NCBI GenBank assembly: GCA_021819085.1
Contig: JAKASJ010000001.1
Span: 62,001 to 126,000, forward strand
Length of the DNA: 64,000 nucleotides
Source: Pseudomonadota bacterium
GTDB lineage: Bacteria; Pseudomonadota; Gammaproteobacteria; Acidiferrobacterales; UBA6901
Reading direction: 5' to 3'
Both the position numbers and the translations under genes were made by a program. Numbering within the stretch: position 1 is the stretch's first letter; each line of letters opens with the position of its first letter. Positions 50,624 to 64,000 of the stretch are shown one piece after another. The notes beneath the pieces were generated by a model, which made no database searches, was not told the origin of the DNA, and worked only from the letters and a program-made list of their open reading frames with translations.

Positions 50624-50970
50624 TCCAGGGCTCCCTTGCGCCACTCGTATATGAAACCGATCACGAGGATGCCGAGGAAAATCATCATGGCGAGAAACCC
50701 GAACACGCCTATCTGCCGCAGAACAATGGCCCAGGGAAAGAGGAAAGCAATCTCAAGATCGAAGATGATGAACAGGATCGCCACGAGATAGTAACGCACA
50801 TCGAATTTGGTGCGGGAGTCCTCGAACGCCTCGAACCCGCATTCATACGGTGAAAGCTTTTCGTTGTCGGGACGATGGGGGCCCAGTAACCGTCCCATAG
50901 CCATGGGCATCACGCCGACTGCGATGCCGACCACGATGAAAAGCAGAATAGGGAGATAGTTCTCCAGCAT
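50614..50970 (-). CDS. nuoA: NADH-quinone oxidoreductase subunit A
   Basis: A 118-residue three-helix membrane subunit, first of the nuo operon. [32 protein letters not shown] is the conserved loop with the cysteine exposed in the deactive state of complex I. From the ATG at 50970 ([15 protein letters not shown]) the length is standard; the in-frame start at 51012 adds 14 polar residues. A promoter candidate lies about 50 bases upstream. Confidence 0.95.
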   Translation of the reverse strand: MLENYLPILLFIVVGIAVGVMPMAMGRLLGPHRPDNEKLSPYECGFEAFEDSRTKFDVRYYLVAILFIIFDLEIAFLFPWAIVLRQIGVFGFLAMMIFLGILVIGFIYEWRKGALEWE

Positions 50971-51029
50971 CAGCGACCCCAGGGGCGTTTTATTTTGTGT
51001 GAACAGACCCACTAAAGACCTAGCCGGTC

Positions 51030-51059
51030 AGTCTAGGCTCCGGAGGCACGCAAAGTCAA
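51030..51059 (-). promoter_or_regulatory. Candidate sigma-70 promoter of the nuo operon
   Basis: Minus strand: TTGACT (51059-51054), an 18-base spacer and TAGACT (51035-51030). It predicts a start near 51023 and a leader of about 50 bases before nuoA. Confidence 0.5.
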
Positions 51060-51101
51060 GACGGAATCAGCCTATAACTAGTATAATTTTCATGGGGTTA
51101 T

Positions 51102-51148
51102 AGCCGTTTTTAGGGGTATCAAAACCCCCTATCAGCCATACCCCGGCT
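51102..51148 (-). other. Stem-loop between tRNA-Leu and nuoA
   Basis: GGGGTAT pairs with ATACCCC, extended by AGCC/GGCT after an internal bulge, across a loop of about 18 bases. It lies just downstream of tRNA-Leu and upstream of the nuo promoter candidate and may end or process the tRNA transcript; there is no clear T-run. Confidence 0.35.
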
Positions 51149-51174
51149 GCAGACTTTACCGATACTACGACAAA

Positions 51175-51259
51175 TGGTGCCGAAGGCGGGACTCGAACCC
51201 GCACGGCTTGCGCCACCGCCCCCTCAAGACGGCGTGTCTACCAATTTCACCACTTCGGC
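51175..51259 (-). tRNA. tRNA-Leu (GAG)
   Basis: An 85-nt class II tRNA with encoded CCA at 51177-51175. The acceptor stem GCCGAAG pairs with CTTCGGC, the anticodon is GAG in the loop TTGAGGG, there is a long variable arm (GGTGGCGCAAGCC region) and a T arm around GGTTCGAGTCC. It sits directly upstream of nuoA and just downstream of secG, the same place as leuU (also GAG) in E. coli. Confidence 0.95.
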
Positions 51260-51280
51260 TGTGTAAATCGACCCCTTTGC

Positions 51281-51628
51281 TTATTTCGGAACTGCCGGTA
51301 CCCCGGGGGCAGCCGGTACGGCTGGAGCGGCTGGTGCCGGCACTGCGGGCACCGAGCTTGCCGGAACTTCCTGGGTTACGCTTTTTGTCCGTGCCTCGCG
51401 CGCATCGAGGATGGTCAGCGAAAGGCTGGTAATGAAGAATATGGTGGCCAGCGCCGCCGTAACCCGGCTCAGGAATGTCGCCGAACCGCGCGCGCCGAAC
51501 AGCGTCTGCGACGCGCCACTGCCGAAGGCGGCTCCTATATCCGCACCCTGGCCCTGTTGCAGAAGCACCAGGCCGACAATGGCGACAGCCACCAGCACAT
51601 GAATAACCAACAGCAACTCTTTCAGCAT
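51281..51628 (-). CDS. secG: Protein-export translocase subunit SecG
   Basis: A 115-residue inner-membrane partner of SecYE. Two transmembrane helices ([22 protein letters not shown] and a second near residues 55-75) flank the conserved [23 protein letters not shown] loop. The C-terminus has a low-complexity [18 protein letters not shown] tail. The ATG at 51628 ([12 protein letters not shown]) is preferred over one 24 bases upstream. It ends 21 bp before tRNA-Leu, so the tRNA is probably in the same transcript. Confidence 0.94.
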   Translation of the reverse strand: MLKELLLVIHVLVAVAIVGLVLLQQGQGADIGAAFGSGASQTLFGARGSATFLSRVTAALATIFFITSLSLTILDAREARTKSVTQEVPASSVPAVPAPAAPAVPAAPGVPAVPK

Positions 51629-51726
51629 GTTCGCACTCACCGCTATCAACAAAAGCGCGCCGATGGCGCGCGGTAATGCGGGCTTGCGCCCGCCTGCAGG
51701 CCCTTGCTGCCGGCGCCTGCCTCGGC

Positions 51727-52479
51727 TCAGCCAGCGGCCCGGCAGATGGCCAGGAACTCCTCTACGTCCAACGATGCACCGCCGATCAGTCCACCGTCAA
51801 TGTCCGGCTGTCCGAACAGCTGCTGGGCATTGGCCGCCTTGACGCTGCCGCCATACAGTATCCGCAGCCGCTCGGCCACGGTCGCACTGAGCTGCGCCAG
51901 GCGTGCACGAATGAACGCATGCACGCTTTGCGCCTGTTCCGGAGTGGCGGTTCTGCCCGTACCAATGGCCCAGACTGGCTCATAGGCAACGATCGCATTA
52001 TCCATCGCCGCTATGCCGGCAAGCTTGACCACCGCATCAAGCTGTCGCGCCACCACCGTCTCGGTCTGGCTGGCTTCGCGTTCGGCCAGAGTCTCTCCGA
52101 CACACAGGATCGGAACGAGTCCGACACTCTGGGCAGCCCTGAATTTCTCGGCCACGGTCTGATCGCTTTCGCCGTACAGCGCACGCCGCTCGGAGTGGCC
52201 GACAATGACATGACTGCAGCCGAAATCGCGCAGCATGGAACCCGATATCTCGCCGGTATAGGCGCCGGACTTATGGGCGCTCAGGTTCTGCCCGCCCCAG
52301 GTGACGCGGCTGCCACTCAGCCACTCTGCGACGACCGGGACGAGAATGTACGGCGGACATACCAGTATTTCCGCGTGCCTGACCCCGGCCAGACCCTGCT
52401 CGATTCCGCCCACCAGCGCCGCTGCCTCGGCCTGGGTTCCGTTCATTTTCCAGTTGCCGGCGACCATCGGACGGCGCAT
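51727..52479 (-). CDS. tpiA: Triosephosphate isomerase
   Basis: A 250-residue TIM-barrel glycolytic enzyme interconverting dihydroxyacetone phosphate and glyceraldehyde 3-phosphate. The phosphate/Lys motif GNWKMNG opens the protein, catalytic His is in IVGHSERR, catalytic Glu in [12 protein letters not shown] (loop 6), and GGSVKAAN binds phosphate. It lies between glmM and secG as in pseudomonads. Confidence 0.97.
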   Translation of the reverse strand: MRRPMVAGNWKMNGTQAEAAALVGGIEQGLAGVRHAEILVCPPYILVPVVAEWLSGSRVTWGGQNLSAHKSGAYTGEISGSMLRDFGCSHVIVGHSERRALYGESDQTVAEKFRAAQSVGLVPILCVGETLAEREASQTETVVARQLDAVVKLAGIAAMDNAIVAYEPVWAIGTGRTATPEQAQSVHAFIRARLAQLSATVAERLRILYGGSVKAANAQQLFGQPDIDGGLIGGASLDVEEFLAICRAAG

Positions 52480-52644
52480 GGTATTCTCCGCTTATTGTTT
52501 AGGCATGGGACCGAAACCTACAGAAGCGGGCGCGATGTTACCGGTCGCTGGCACAGAATGCAATTTGCCCCGGCGGCCGGCATTTCGTTCCAGACTGGAT
52601 CCTCGGCAACGAAAGCGGCATTGTGCGCAATGTACCGGAACCGT

Positions 52645-53997
52645 TCAGGCCGCTTCCTCGGCAGCGCGCTGCACGGTATCGGCGAGATGCCGGCCGAGAC
52701 GCTCGATGAGCTCCCTGTCCCTGCCCTCGAGCATCACCCGAACCACCGGCTCGGTGCCCGAAGCACGCAGCACGACCCGGCCCTGGGAGCCCAATTGCGC
52801 CGTGACCTCGTTCAGGACACTGGTGACGGATTTGGAACCGTTGACGTCGAAACGCCGGTTCATGCGCACATTGATCATGGTCTGCGGATACACCGCCATG
52901 CCGGTCTTGAGCTCGGCCAGGGTGCGGCCCGACTGGCGCAGGACCGCGACGACTTCGAGCGCCGCGACGATGCCATCGCCGGTAGTGCTCTTGTCGAGGC
53001 AGATGAGATGCCCCGATGTCTCCCCGCCGAGTTCCCATCCCTCCTGCTGGAGGATCGAAAGAACGTACCGGTCCCCCACCTGGGCGCGCCTGAACGGAAT
53101 GCCCTTGCCCTGCAGCGCCTGTTCGAGCCCGAGGTTGCTCATCAGCGTCCCCACCACTCCGCCCCGCAGCCGGTCCATGGACCGGCGCGCTTCAGCGATG
53201 ATATAGAGGAGCTGGTCGCCATCGACGATCTCGCCGCCGCTGTCCACCATGATGACCCGGTCACCGTCGCCATCGAGCGCAATCCCCAGATCGGCGTGCT
53301 GCTCGACCACGCTCTTGCGCAGCAGCCTGGTATCCGTCGATCCGCACTCATGATTGATATTGAGCCCGTCCGGCTGGTTGCCGACGGCCACCACGTCGGC
53401 GCCCAGCTCGCTGAATACGTGTGGCGCAATCTGGTAGGCGGCGCCATTGGCACAGTCGATGACGATCTTCAGCCCTTCGAGGCTGAGACGGTGCGGAAAC
53501 GTGCTCTTGCAGAACTCGATATACCGGCCGCCGGCATCTTCGTAGCGCTTGGCCTTGCCGAGGCTGGCGGGCGCTGCGGTGCGCAGGGGTTCGGCCATCA
53601 TGCGTTCGATTTCCAGCTCCACCTCGTCCGGCAGCTTGCATCCCTCGGACGAAAAGAACTTGATGCCGTTGTCCTGATAAGGATTGTGCGAGGCGCTGAT
53701 GACGATACCGGCGCGGGCACGCGCGGTACGAGTCAGATAGGCGATACCGGGGGTCGGCATAGGGCCGAGCAGGCGGATATCAACGCCGGCCGCCGACAGC
53801 CCCGCTTCGAGCGCCGATTCCAGCAGATAGCCGGATACCCGCGTGTCCTTCCCGATGAGGATTTTGGCATGGTCGGTGGCGCCTTTTCCCAGGACACGGC
53901 CGGCTGCCCAGCCGAGCTTGAGCACGGTTTCCGGCGTGATCGGCTCCTCGCCCACGCATCCGCGGATCCCGTCGGTGCCGAAATAGTGCTTGCTCAT
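52645..53997 (-). CDS. glmM: Phosphoglucosamine mutase
   Basis: A 450-residue enzyme converting glucosamine-6-phosphate to glucosamine-1-phosphate for peptidoglycan and LPS precursors. [13 protein letters not shown] starts it, the phosphoserine loop is [19 protein letters not shown] (Ser about 103), the Mg site is [13 protein letters not shown], and the sugar loop GGETSGHLI and C-terminal [12 protein letters not shown] phosphate loop are complete. It follows folP by 29 bp. Confidence 0.97.
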   Translation of the reverse strand: MSKHYFGTDGIRGCVGEEPITPETVLKLGWAAGRVLGKGATDHAKILIGKDTRVSGYLLESALEAGLSAAGVDIRLLGPMPTPGIAYLTRTARARAGIVISASHNPYQDNGIKFFSSEGCKLPDEVELEIERMMAEPLRTAAPASLGKAKRYEDAGGRYIEFCKSTFPHRLSLEGLKIVIDCANGAAYQIAPHVFSELGADVVAVGNQPDGLNINHECGSTDTRLLRKSVVEQHADLGIALDGDGDRVIMVDSGGEIVDGDQLLYIIAEARRSMDRLRGGVVGTLMSNLGLEQALQGKGIPFRRAQVGDRYVLSILQQEGWELGGETSGHLICLDKSTTGDGIVAALEVVAVLRQSGRTLAELKTGMAVYPQTMINVRMNRRFDVNGSKSVTSVLNEVTAQLGSQGRVVLRASGTEPVVRVMLEGRDRELIERLGRHLADTVQRAAEEAA

Positions 53998-54026
53998 CCG
54001 TTCCTCCTCGTGCGATTAGGCATGCC

Positions 54027-54923
54027 TCATTCCATTGTAGTCGATCGCATCCGGCCGCAACCGGCGACCGCTTCGAGCATGCGAATCGCATCACGCGTCG
54101 GGCGCACGTCGTGAACCCGTACGATTCCGGCCCCGTTCTGCACCGCGCATAACGCCAGGGCCACGCTGGCGTGCACACGTTGATCGACCGGCAGACCGAG
54201 CGCCGCGCCGATCATGGACTTGCGCGAGAGGCCTGCCAGGATCGGAACCTGCAAAACCTTGAATTCCGACAGCCGGCGCAACAATTCGAGATTGTGCGCC
54301 AGGTTTTTTCCGAAGCCGAAACCTGGATCCACCACGAGGCGGTCGCGTTGGATTCCGGCCCGGATGCAGACTTCGATTCGCCCGCGCAGGAAATCTCGCA
54401 CTTCGCCAACCACGTCCCGGTACCGGGGATTGCGCTGCATGGTGCGCGGCTCACCCTGCATATGCATGAGGCAGACCGGAAGCTTCAGTTCGCGCGCCGC
54501 CTCCACCGCACCGAACGCGCGCAAAGCCATGACATCATTGATCAATCCGGCGCCGGCGGCGGCCGCCGCGCGCATCACTTCGGGCTTGGAACTATCTACG
54601 GAGACCGGAACCGGAACGGCACGGACCAGCGCCTCGATGACGGGAACAACACGCTCCAGTTCCTGCTGAACCGGCACGCCCGGCGCTCCCGGGCGCGTCG
54701 ACTCGCCGCCCACGTCGATGATGTCGGCACCTTCCTCGACCATGGCCAGCGCACGCTCCACAGCCCTTTCCGGAGCAAAAAAAACACCCCCGTCCGAAAA
54801 CGAATCGGGGGTGACATTGAGTATGCCCATGACAGCGACGCGCCCCAGATCGAGCGGCCGGCCGCCGCAATCCAGGACCGGCCCGGAACGGGAAGGAGCA
54901 GGTGCCGGGTCACATGCGGTCAT
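54027..54923 (-). CDS. folP: Dihydropteroate synthase
   Basis: A 298-residue folate-pathway enzyme joining 7,8-dihydropterin pyrophosphate and p-aminobenzoate; the sulfonamide target. MGILNVTPDSFSDGG and VDVGGEST-type (here IDVGGESTRPGAPG) loops, the VCLMHMQGEPRTMQ segment and DPGFGFGKN are family motifs. It lies 39 bp after ftsH and before glmM, a classical gammaproteobacterial order. Confidence 0.95.
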   Translation of the reverse strand: MTACDPAPAPSRSGPVLDCGGRPLDLGRVAVMGILNVTPDSFSDGGVFFAPERAVERALAMVEEGADIIDVGGESTRPGAPGVPVQQELERVVPVIEALVRAVPVPVSVDSSKPEVMRAAAAAGAGLINDVMALRAFGAVEAARELKLPVCLMHMQGEPRTMQRNPRYRDVVGEVRDFLRGRIEVCIRAGIQRDRLVVDPGFGFGKNLAHNLELLRRLSEFKVLQVPILAGLSRKSMIGAALGLPVDQRVHASVALALCAVQNGAGIVRVHDVRPTRDAIRMLEAVAGCGRMRSTTME

Positions 54924-54962
54924 CGCGAGAGCAGGCCAACACCGACCGCGATCCGATACGAA

Positions 54963-56879
54963 TCAGTGCTCCGCAGCCGGGGCGTCGATCGGTTTGGCGC
55001 GCGGCTTGCGGGCGGCAGGCGAACCGGGCTGATCCGAACCCGGCGCTGTCGGTCCGGCAAAGTCCTCCGGAGGGCGCGGCTGCTTCCCGGCCATGATGTC
55101 GTCGATCTGATCCGAGTTCAGGGTCTCCCACTCGAGCAGCGCCTTCGCCATCAGCTCGATCTTGTCGCGGTTGTCCTCGATGATCTTGCGCGCCCGGGCG
55201 TACTGCTCGTCGATGATGCGCCGGATCTCGTTGTCGACCAGCTGGACCGTAGCATCGCTGAGGTTCTTGTGCGTCGTCACGTCGCGCCCCAGGAAGACCT
55301 CGCTCTGGTTCTCGCCATAGACCCGCGTACCAAGCGCGTCGCTCATGCCCCAGCGGGTAACCATGTTGCGTGCGAGTTCGGTGGCACGCTCGAAGTCGTT
55401 TGCCGCACCGGTCGTCATCTGATGCATGAACACCTCTTCGGCAATGCGGCCTCCCATGAGCACCGCGATGGTCGACAGCAGCGATTCGCGGTCATGGCTG
55501 TAGCGATCTTCGATCGGCAGCTGCATTGTCACACCAAGCGCACGGCCACGCGGAATGATGGTCACCTTGTGCACGGGATCGGTGTTGGGCAGCGTCTTGG
55601 CCACCACCGTATGTCCGGACTCGTGATAGGCCGTATTCATGCGCTCCTTCTCCGGCATCACGATGGAGCGGCGTTCGGCACCCATCACGATCTTGTCCTT
55701 CGCCTTCTCGAAATCCTCCATGTCCACGAGCCGCTTGTTGGCACGCGCCGCAAACAGCGCCGCCTCGTTCACGAGATTGGCAAGATCCGCGCCGGAGAAT
55801 CCGGGAGTACCGCGCGCGAGAATGCTCGGTACGACATTGTCGGATACCGGCACCTTGCGCATGTGGACCTTCAGGATCTGTTCACGACCCCGGATATCGG
55901 GCAACGGCACATAGACCTGCCGGTCAAACCGTCCGGGACGCAGTAACGCCGGATCCAGCACATCCGGCCTGTTGGTGGCGGCAATGACGATAACGCCCTC
56001 GGTTCCCTCGAATCCGTCCATCTCCACCAGCAGCTGGTTAAGCGTCTGCTCGCGCTCGTCATGGCCACCGCCGAGTCCAGCGCCGCGCTGGCGGCCGACC
56101 GCATCGATCTCGTCGATGAAGATGATGCACGGCGCGTGCTTCTTGGCCTGATCGAACATGTCGCGCACACGCGAGGCGCCGACACCGACGAACATCTCGA
56201 CGAAATCGGACCCGGAAATAGAGAAGAACGGCACCTTGGCTTCTCCCGCGATCGCCTTCGCCAGCAGCGTCTTGCCAGTGCCCGGAGAGCCGGTCATCAA
56301 CACCCCCTTGGGGATGCGCCCACCCAGCTTCTGGAACTTCGACGGGTCCCGCAGGAACTCCACAAGCTCGCCGACCTCTTCCTTGGCTTCCTCCACGCCG
56401 GCGACGTCCTCGAACGTGACTTTGTTCTGCTCCTCGGTGAGCATGCGCGCCCGGCTCTTGCCGAACCCCATCGCCCCGCGGCCGCTACCTCCGCCCTGCA
56501 TCTGGCGCATGAAAAACACCCACACACCCACCAACAGCAGCATCGGAAACCAGTTGATGAAGATCTGCAACAGCAGTGACTGCTCTTCCGGTGGCTTGGC
56601 GTCGATGGTGACGTTGTTACGGAGCAGGTCACCGATCAGGGCACGGTTGTCGGTCTCGGGGCTGTAGGTGTTGAACTTATCACCGCTCTTGGTGATGCCC
56701 TGGATCTTGCGGCCCTCGATGGTGACCTTGTTGACCTGTCCGCTCAGCAGCTGGCTGTAGAACTGCGAATAGGCCATCTGATGCACCGACGTCTGGCGGT
56801 TGCCGAAGTTGTTGAACACCGACATCAGCACGACGGCAATGACGAGCCACAGGAGTAGATTCTTCGTGAGATTATTCAA
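54963..56879 (-). CDS. ftsH: ATP-dependent zinc metalloprotease FtsH
   Basis: A 638-residue inner-membrane AAA+ protease that degrades membrane proteins and regulators such as sigma-32 and LpxC in E. coli. N-terminal helix (about 7-24), periplasmic segment, second helix (about 103-122), AAA domain with Walker [14 protein letters not shown], Walker [13 protein letters not shown] and [23 protein letters not shown], then the zinc site HESGH. The C-terminal 40 residues are a Pro/Ala-rich tail. The initiation codon is TTG, with GAGG 7 bases upstream. Confidence 0.97.
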   Translation of the reverse strand: MNNLTKNLLLWLVIAVVLMSVFNNFGNRQTSVHQMAYSQFYSQLLSGQVNKVTIEGRKIQGITKSGDKFNTYSPETDNRALIGDLLRNNVTIDAKPPEEQSLLLQIFINWFPMLLLVGVWVFFMRQMQGGGSGRGAMGFGKSRARMLTEEQNKVTFEDVAGVEEAKEEVGELVEFLRDPSKFQKLGGRIPKGVLMTGSPGTGKTLLAKAIAGEAKVPFFSISGSDFVEMFVGVGASRVRDMFDQAKKHAPCIIFIDEIDAVGRQRGAGLGGGHDEREQTLNQLLVEMDGFEGTEGVIVIAATNRPDVLDPALLRPGRFDRQVYVPLPDIRGREQILKVHMRKVPVSDNVVPSILARGTPGFSGADLANLVNEAALFAARANKRLVDMEDFEKAKDKIVMGAERRSIVMPEKERMNTAYHESGHTVVAKTLPNTDPVHKVTIIPRGRALGVTMQLPIEDRYSHDRESLLSTIAVLMGGRIAEEVFMHQMTTGAANDFERATELARNMVTRWGMSDALGTRVYGENQSEVFLGRDVTTHKNLSDATVQLVDNEIRRIIDEQYARARKIIEDNRDKIELMAKALLEWETLNSDQIDDIMAGKQPRPPEDFAGPTAPGSDQPGSPAARKPRAKPIDAPAAEH

Positions 56880-56999
56880 TATCTTGCCTCATTCAGCCGA
56901 CCCGGGGACTTTCCGGAGCCTGGTCGAAATCAGACCCCGTACGGGGGGATTGGTTTCCATTTTGCTACGTTTACTCGGTTCAAACAACCGCATCCCGGA

Positions 57000-57626
57000 T
57001 CATTTTACGCCGCGAAAACCCTTACCGACCAAGTATATCTCGCGGCTACGCGCCCGTGAGGCCTGCGGCTTGCGTACGAGTACGCGCTCAAACCGCTCAC
57101 GCATACCCTGGTGCAGTTCTCCGTATCCGCTTCCCTGGAACACCTTCACGAGAAGATCGCCTCCGGAACGCAGCACCTGGGCGGCAAAATCCACCGCCAA
57201 TTCCGCCAGATACATGGCACGTGCCTGGTCGGCGGCGCCGATACCGCTAATATTGGGCGCCATGTCCGAGATTACAAGATCGACCGGCCGCCCGCGCAGA
57301 CGCTCAAGCGCCTGGTCGAGCACCTCTTTTTCGGTGAAATCGCCCTGCAGCGTATCCACACCGGCAATGGGCTCCATGGCAAGGATGTCGAGCGCCAGCA
57401 CCCGCCCGGCAGCACCCACGCGGCGCCCGGCGTATTGCGACCAGCCTCCGGGCGCCGCGCCGAGGTCGACCACCACCATCCCCGGCCGCAGAAGGTGGTC
57501 GCGACGATCGATCTCTTCGAGCTTGTAGACGGCGCGCGAACGGAATCCCTCCTGCTGCGCGCGCTTGACGAACGGATCGGTAAAATGCTCGGCCAGCCAG
57601 GCCTTGCTGCTTTTTGTCCGGGCCAC
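57000..57626 (-). CDS. rlmE: 23S rRNA 2'-O-methyltransferase RlmE (FtsJ/RrmJ)
   Basis: A 208-residue SAM-dependent enzyme that methylates U2552 of 23S r[15 protein letters not shown], the SAM loop [22 protein letters not shown] with catalytic Asp, and KVFQGSG with catalytic Lys form the K-D-K-E set. I set the start at the GTG at 57626 ([11 protein letters not shown]), preceded by AAGGTGG 7 bases away; it gives the usual length. It lies about 120 bp upstream of ftsH, as in many bacteria. Confidence 0.95.
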   Translation of the reverse strand: MARTKSSKAWLAEHFTDPFVKRAQQEGFRSRAVYKLEEIDRRDHLLRPGMVVVDLGAAPGGWSQYAGRRVGAAGRVLALDILAMEPIAGVDTLQGDFTEKEVLDQALERLRGRPVDLVISDMAPNISGIGAADQARAMYLAELAVDFAAQVLRSGGDLLVKVFQGSGYGELHQGMRERFERVLVRKPQASRARSREIYLVGKGFRGVK

Positions 57627-57737
57627 AGCTAAGCCACCTTCAGCGCCTGAATACGAGAACTTCGAAGTCTGCACTGGCACAGGAACCGGGCGCAGCCGGG
57701 CAGCACCCGCCGGGCAGGCCGGACCATGACGCCCATA

Positions 57738-58238
57738 TCAACCCTCGCCACGGGGCCGCAGCCCGCGCATCACCAGCATCAGCCCGAGCAGGCTGTTGGC
57801 AAGAAACAGCGTGCCCGCAACCCCGTGGAGCAGTCCGAACCGGTGAGCAAGCGGAGTCGCGGCGATCAGTCTTCCGTGGGCCAGGGATTTTAATCTTTGC
57901 ATTGCCGGCAGCAGGCCGAACTGGCCGATCAGGTTGATCGCGAACATTGCCAGCACGACACGCGGGCGCCATCCCGCGAACCCGTCGCGGTAGAGAACGG
58001 TTCCGAGCAGAAACCCGCCGCAGGCAATACCCAGGTAACCCGTAATCCAGAACAACCTGCCCGCGATGTCACCGGCCGTCATGGGATCCGGCAGGGAACT
58101 GAACAGCACTGGTGCGACCAGGTAGCCGACCGTCCACATGCTGCCGACCCACAGGGTCAAGGCAAGGGCCTGGAGCGCGGCGATCAGCGCGGCAAACCGG
58201 TTGCGCACGGCCGTACTGGCCGCCGTGCCGGGCGGCAT
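57738..58238 (-). CDS. DUF4149 family membrane protein
   Basis: A 166-residue protein with about four transmembrane helices. The first, ALQALALTLWVGSMWTVGYLVAPVLF, carries the W-x-G pattern and LF-x-x-L that mark DUF4149 proteins; the last two helices contain AMFAINLIGQFGLLPAMQRLK and HGVAGTLFLANSLLGLMLVM. The function is unknown. Its ATG follows the greA stop directly (TAGATG), so it is probably co-translated with greA. It occupies the place where enterobacteria and pseudomonads have yhbY near rlmE. Confidence 0.85.
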   Translation of the reverse strand: MPPGTAASTAVRNRFAALIAALQALALTLWVGSMWTVGYLVAPVLFSSLPDPMTAGDIAGRLFWITGYLGIACGGFLLGTVLYRDGFAGWRPRVVLAMFAINLIGQFGLLPAMQRLKSLAHGRLIAATPLAHRFGLLHGVAGTLFLANSLLGLMLVMRGLRPRGEG

Positions 58239-58711
58239 CTAGACATAGCGCACATCGAGGATTTCGTAGTGCCGCACGCCGTCCGGAACCCGCACTTCGA
58301 CCACCTCGCCCGGCTCCTTGCCGATCAGGGCGCGTGCAATCGGCGAACTGATCGAGATCATGCCGGACGCGATATCGGCCTCGTCGTCGCCGACGATCTG
58401 GTAGGTGACTTCCTTCTGCGTATCCTCGTCCATCAGGTCCAGTGTTGCACCGAACACCACGCGTCCGTTGGCGTTGACCTTCAGTGGATCGATAATCTGC
58501 GCATTTCCCAGCTTGTGCTCGATGTCCACGATGCGGCCTTCGATAAACGACTGCTGCTCCTTGGCCGCGTGGTATTCGGCGTTCTCGGAAAGGTCTCCGT
58601 GAGCGCGCGCCTCGGCGATGGCCTGAATGACACGCGGGCGCTCGACTGTCTTCAGGCGCTGCAATTCGGTCTTGAGCTTCTCCGCGCCTTTGACGGTAAG
58701 CGGCACCTTGT

Positions 58712-58715
<4 letters not shown>
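58239..58715 (-). CDS. greA: Transcript cleavage factor GreA
   Basis: A 158-residue factor that rescues backtracked RNA polymerase. The N-terminal coiled coil includes the tip acidic residues in [20 protein letters not shown], and the C-terminal domain ends [23 protein letters not shown]. The ATG at 58715 ([15 protein letters not shown]) overlaps the carB stop as ATGA, giving tight coupling; the frame extends upstream only inside carB. A carAB-greA unit is known in pseudomonads. Confidence 0.96.
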
Positions 58716-61939
<3,224 letters not shown>

Positions 61940-61952
61940 GACAGTGTATCGC

Positions 61953-63167
61953 CTAGGCTCCTCCGGCCTCTATCCCGACGGCAGGTGCCGCCTGGGCGGC
62001 CTGTGCCGGAGCGCCGCCCGGAGCCGCCGACGGACGGCCTTGCGCCTCCATGAGCTGGATGAAACGGTCGAACAGGGGGCCGATGTCGTGCGGTCCGGGA
62101 CTCGCCTCGGGATGCCCCTGAAAGCAGAATACCGGCAGGTCGGTGCGCTCGAGCCCCTGAACCGAGCCGTCAAACAAAGACCGATGGGTTACGCGCAACG
62201 TGGGTGGCAGACTCTCTTCGTCGACCGCAAAACCGTGGTTCTGGCTGGTGATCATCACGCGCCCGCTGGCAAGCTCCTGCACCGGATGGTTGGCGCCGTG
62301 GTGACCGAATTTCATCTTTACCGTACGCGCACCGGAGGCCAGCCCAAGCAGCTGGTGGCCCAGACAGATGCCGAACACCGGCAGGCCGGTGGCGATAAGG
62401 GCGCGGATGGCCTCGATCGCGTAGGTGCAGGGCTCCGGGTCGCCGGGACCGTTCGACAGGAAGATCCCGTGGGGACGCAGCGCAAGGGCCTCCGCGGCGC
62501 CGGTCTTGGCCGGCACTACCGTGACACGGCAGCCGCGATCGGCCAGCATGCGCAGAATATTGCGCTTGATACCGAAGTCATACGCGACCACGTCGAAGCG
62601 GTGTTCGGGCGCGGCGCGATGACCTATGCCCCGCTCCCACCCGCCTTGCTCCCAGAGATAGGACTCCTTGGTCGTCACCACTTTGGCGAGGTCCATGCCT
62701 TTGAGTCCGGCAAAGGCGCGGGCGGCGGCAACGGCCGCCTTGCGGTCTATTTTCCCGTCTTCCCCGGCCGCCGTGATGCATCCGTTCTGCGCCCCTTTCT
62801 CGCGCAGCAGGCGTGTCAGTCTTCGGGTGTCGATACCGGAAATGGCGACCACCCTGTGCTTGCGCAGGAACTCGGGCAGGCTCGCGGAAGCACGCCAATT
62901 GCTCATACGCGCCGGCAGGTCGCGGATCACGAGACCGGCGGCAAATACCCGCCCGCTCTCCATGTCCTCGACGTTGACCCCGGTGTTGCCGATGTGGGGA
63001 TAGGTGAGCGTGACGATCTGCTTGGCGTACGAAGGGTCGGTGAGTATCTCCTGGTACCCGGTCATGGCGGTGTTGAACACCACTTCGCCGACCGCCTGCC
63101 CCGAAACACCAATGGCTTCCCCGGCAAAAAGGGCGCCATCTTCCAGGGCAAGCAGTGCAGGGCGCAT
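61953..63167 (-). CDS. carA: Carbamoyl-phosphate synthase small subunit
   Basis: A 404-residue glutamine amidotransferase that feeds ammonia to Car[18 protein letters not shown] and [17 protein letters not shown] begin the N-terminal domain; the GATase triad is Cys in [10 protein letters not shown] and His/Glu in [12 protein letters not shown] Pro/Ala-rich tail of about 25 residues follows. The ATG at 63167 shares one base with the TGA of an upstream leader reading frame (TGATG), with GGAGG ahead, so translation may be coupled to that leader. Confidence 0.97.
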   Translation of the reverse strand: MRPALLALEDGALFAGEAIGVSGQAVGEVVFNTAMTGYQEILTDPSYAKQIVTLTYPHIGNTGVNVEDMESGRVFAAGLVIRDLPARMSNWRASASLPEFLRKHRVVAISGIDTRRLTRLLREKGAQNGCITAAGEDGKIDRKAAVAAARAFAGLKGMDLAKVVTTKESYLWEQGGWERGIGHRAAPEHRFDVVAYDFGIKRNILRMLADRGCRVTVVPAKTGAAEALALRPHGIFLSNGPGDPEPCTYAIEAIRALIATGLPVFGICLGHQLLGLASGARTVKMKFGHHGANHPVQELASGRVMITSQNHGFAVDEESLPPTLRVTHRSLFDGSVQGLERTDLPVFCFQGHPEASPGPHDIGPLFDRFIQLMEAQGRPSAAPGGAPAQAAQAAPAVGIEAGGA

Positions 63168-63247
63168 CAGCCGGATACCTCCACCGGTAGGCATGCGAAA
63201 ACGGGAGAGGCCGCACAAGCCTCTCCCGTTTTCGGTAATTCGTTCAT
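63167..63247 (-). CDS. Putative carA leader peptide (26 codons)
   Basis: Starting from an ATG at 63247, about 22 bases after the predicted transcription start, a 26-codon frame ([17 protein letters not shown] and nine more residues) reads straight through the hairpin and ends TGATG on the carA ATG. The reading-through and overlap suggest a regulatory leader rather than a functional protein. The ribosome-binding site is weak. Confidence 0.45.
   Translation of the reverse strand: MNELPKTGEACAASPVFACLPVEVSG
63196..63234 (-). terminator. Strong hairpin between dapB and carA, possible attenuator
   Basis: A perfect 16-bp stem (63196-63211 with 63219-63234) closes a 7-base loop; its GC core CGGGAGAGGC/GCCTCTCCCG is flanked by AAAA and TTTT, so it can act as an intrinsic terminator in either direction. 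It ends only 28 bases before the carA ATG. Confidence 0.75.
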
Positions 63248-63275
63248 TGATTTGGGTGCTTCGAGTTGAAGCAAC

Positions 63276-63304
63276 ATTTTACGTGACCAACCCGCCAAAA
63301 GCAA
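63276..63304 (-). promoter_or_regulatory. Candidate sigma-70 promoter for carAB
   Basis: Minus strand: TTGCTT (63304-63299), a 17-base spacer and TAAAAT (63281-63276). The predicted start, near 63269, lies upstream of the leader ATG and of the hairpin. Confidence 0.6.
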
Positions 63305-63378
63305 ACTGGCGAACGCACCGCGTGGGCCGTGCAAATGGCCTCGTTCAATGTCCCGGGGAGGCAGCGCCTGCGGGGCGG

Positions 63379-64000
<622 letters not shown>

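Noticed and set aside
51676-54114. 812-codon plus-strand frame opposite tpiA and glmM
   Set aside because: Both minus-strand genes have full catalytic motifs; the plus frame is an antisense artefact of GC-rich codon use, rich in Arg, His and Gln without any domain.

Overview
The window reads as a compact, GC-rich chromosomal segment of a gammaproteobacterium. The evidence is its gene order: dapB-carA-carB-greA-rlmE-ftsH-folP-glmM-tpiA-secG-tRNA-Leu, then nuoA-N, then initiator tRNA, then rimP-nusA-infB-rbfA-truB-rpsO-pnp. Enterobacteria and pseudomonads share the same backbone, and xanthomonad-like genomes also place nuo after secG. The genus cannot be fixed from sequence alone. The gene set implies an aerobically respiring organism: a 14-subunit complex I with separate nuoC and nuoD, and a type I citrate synthase. 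The whole 36-64 kb half is transcribed on the minus strand.

Left part (1-26.6 kb), mixed strands: a partial DUF1015 gene is divergent from a putrescine pathway pair (agmatine deiminase, N-carbamoylputrescine amidase). Then come an RNA m5C methyltransferase, a DedA membrane protein, a cold-shock protein, a small GGQ release-factor-like protein, an unusual-clade DAHP synthase, a small lipoprotein candidate, an MFS transporter, citrate synthase, Rep helicase and a GAF-PAS-GGDEF-EAL c-di-GMP protein. An OmpR/EnvZ-type two-component pair follows, divergent from a small Ser/Asp-rich exported protein. The part ends with a patatin phospholipase, an OmpA-domain envelope protein, a conserved hypothetical protein, acetyl-CoA synthetase and a YheT-type hydrolase.

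Middle part (26.6-36.2 kb, minus): the translation/RNA-metabolism operon rimP to pnp. It has its own consensus promoter, a terminator-like leader hairpin and a long hairpin ahead of pnp. Upstream lies a 950-bp low-coding spacer with a decayed fragment that looks like a choice-of-anchor-Q beta-helix protein, a pair of inverted DnaA-box-like sites, and the initiator tRNA gene with a strong GC-discriminator promoter.

Right part (36.4-64 kb, minus): nuoN to nuoA, tRNA-Leu(GAG), secG, tpiA, glmM, folP, ftsH, rlmE, a DUF4149 membrane protein, greA, carB, carA and a partial dapB. Many starts overlap the preceding stop (ATGA, GTGA, TTGA, TGATG), so translational coupling is probably widespread.

I found no CRISPR array, prophage, insertion sequence, toxin-antitoxin or defence locus; this is core chromosome. 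The most rewarding leads are regulatory. A translated leader ORF runs through a strong hairpin into carA. There is an attenuator-like hairpin in front of rimP-nusA, tandem direct repeats in front of the two-component system, an initiator tRNA with a U1/U72 mismatch, and the gene fragment plus DnaA-box pair in the rimP spacer.
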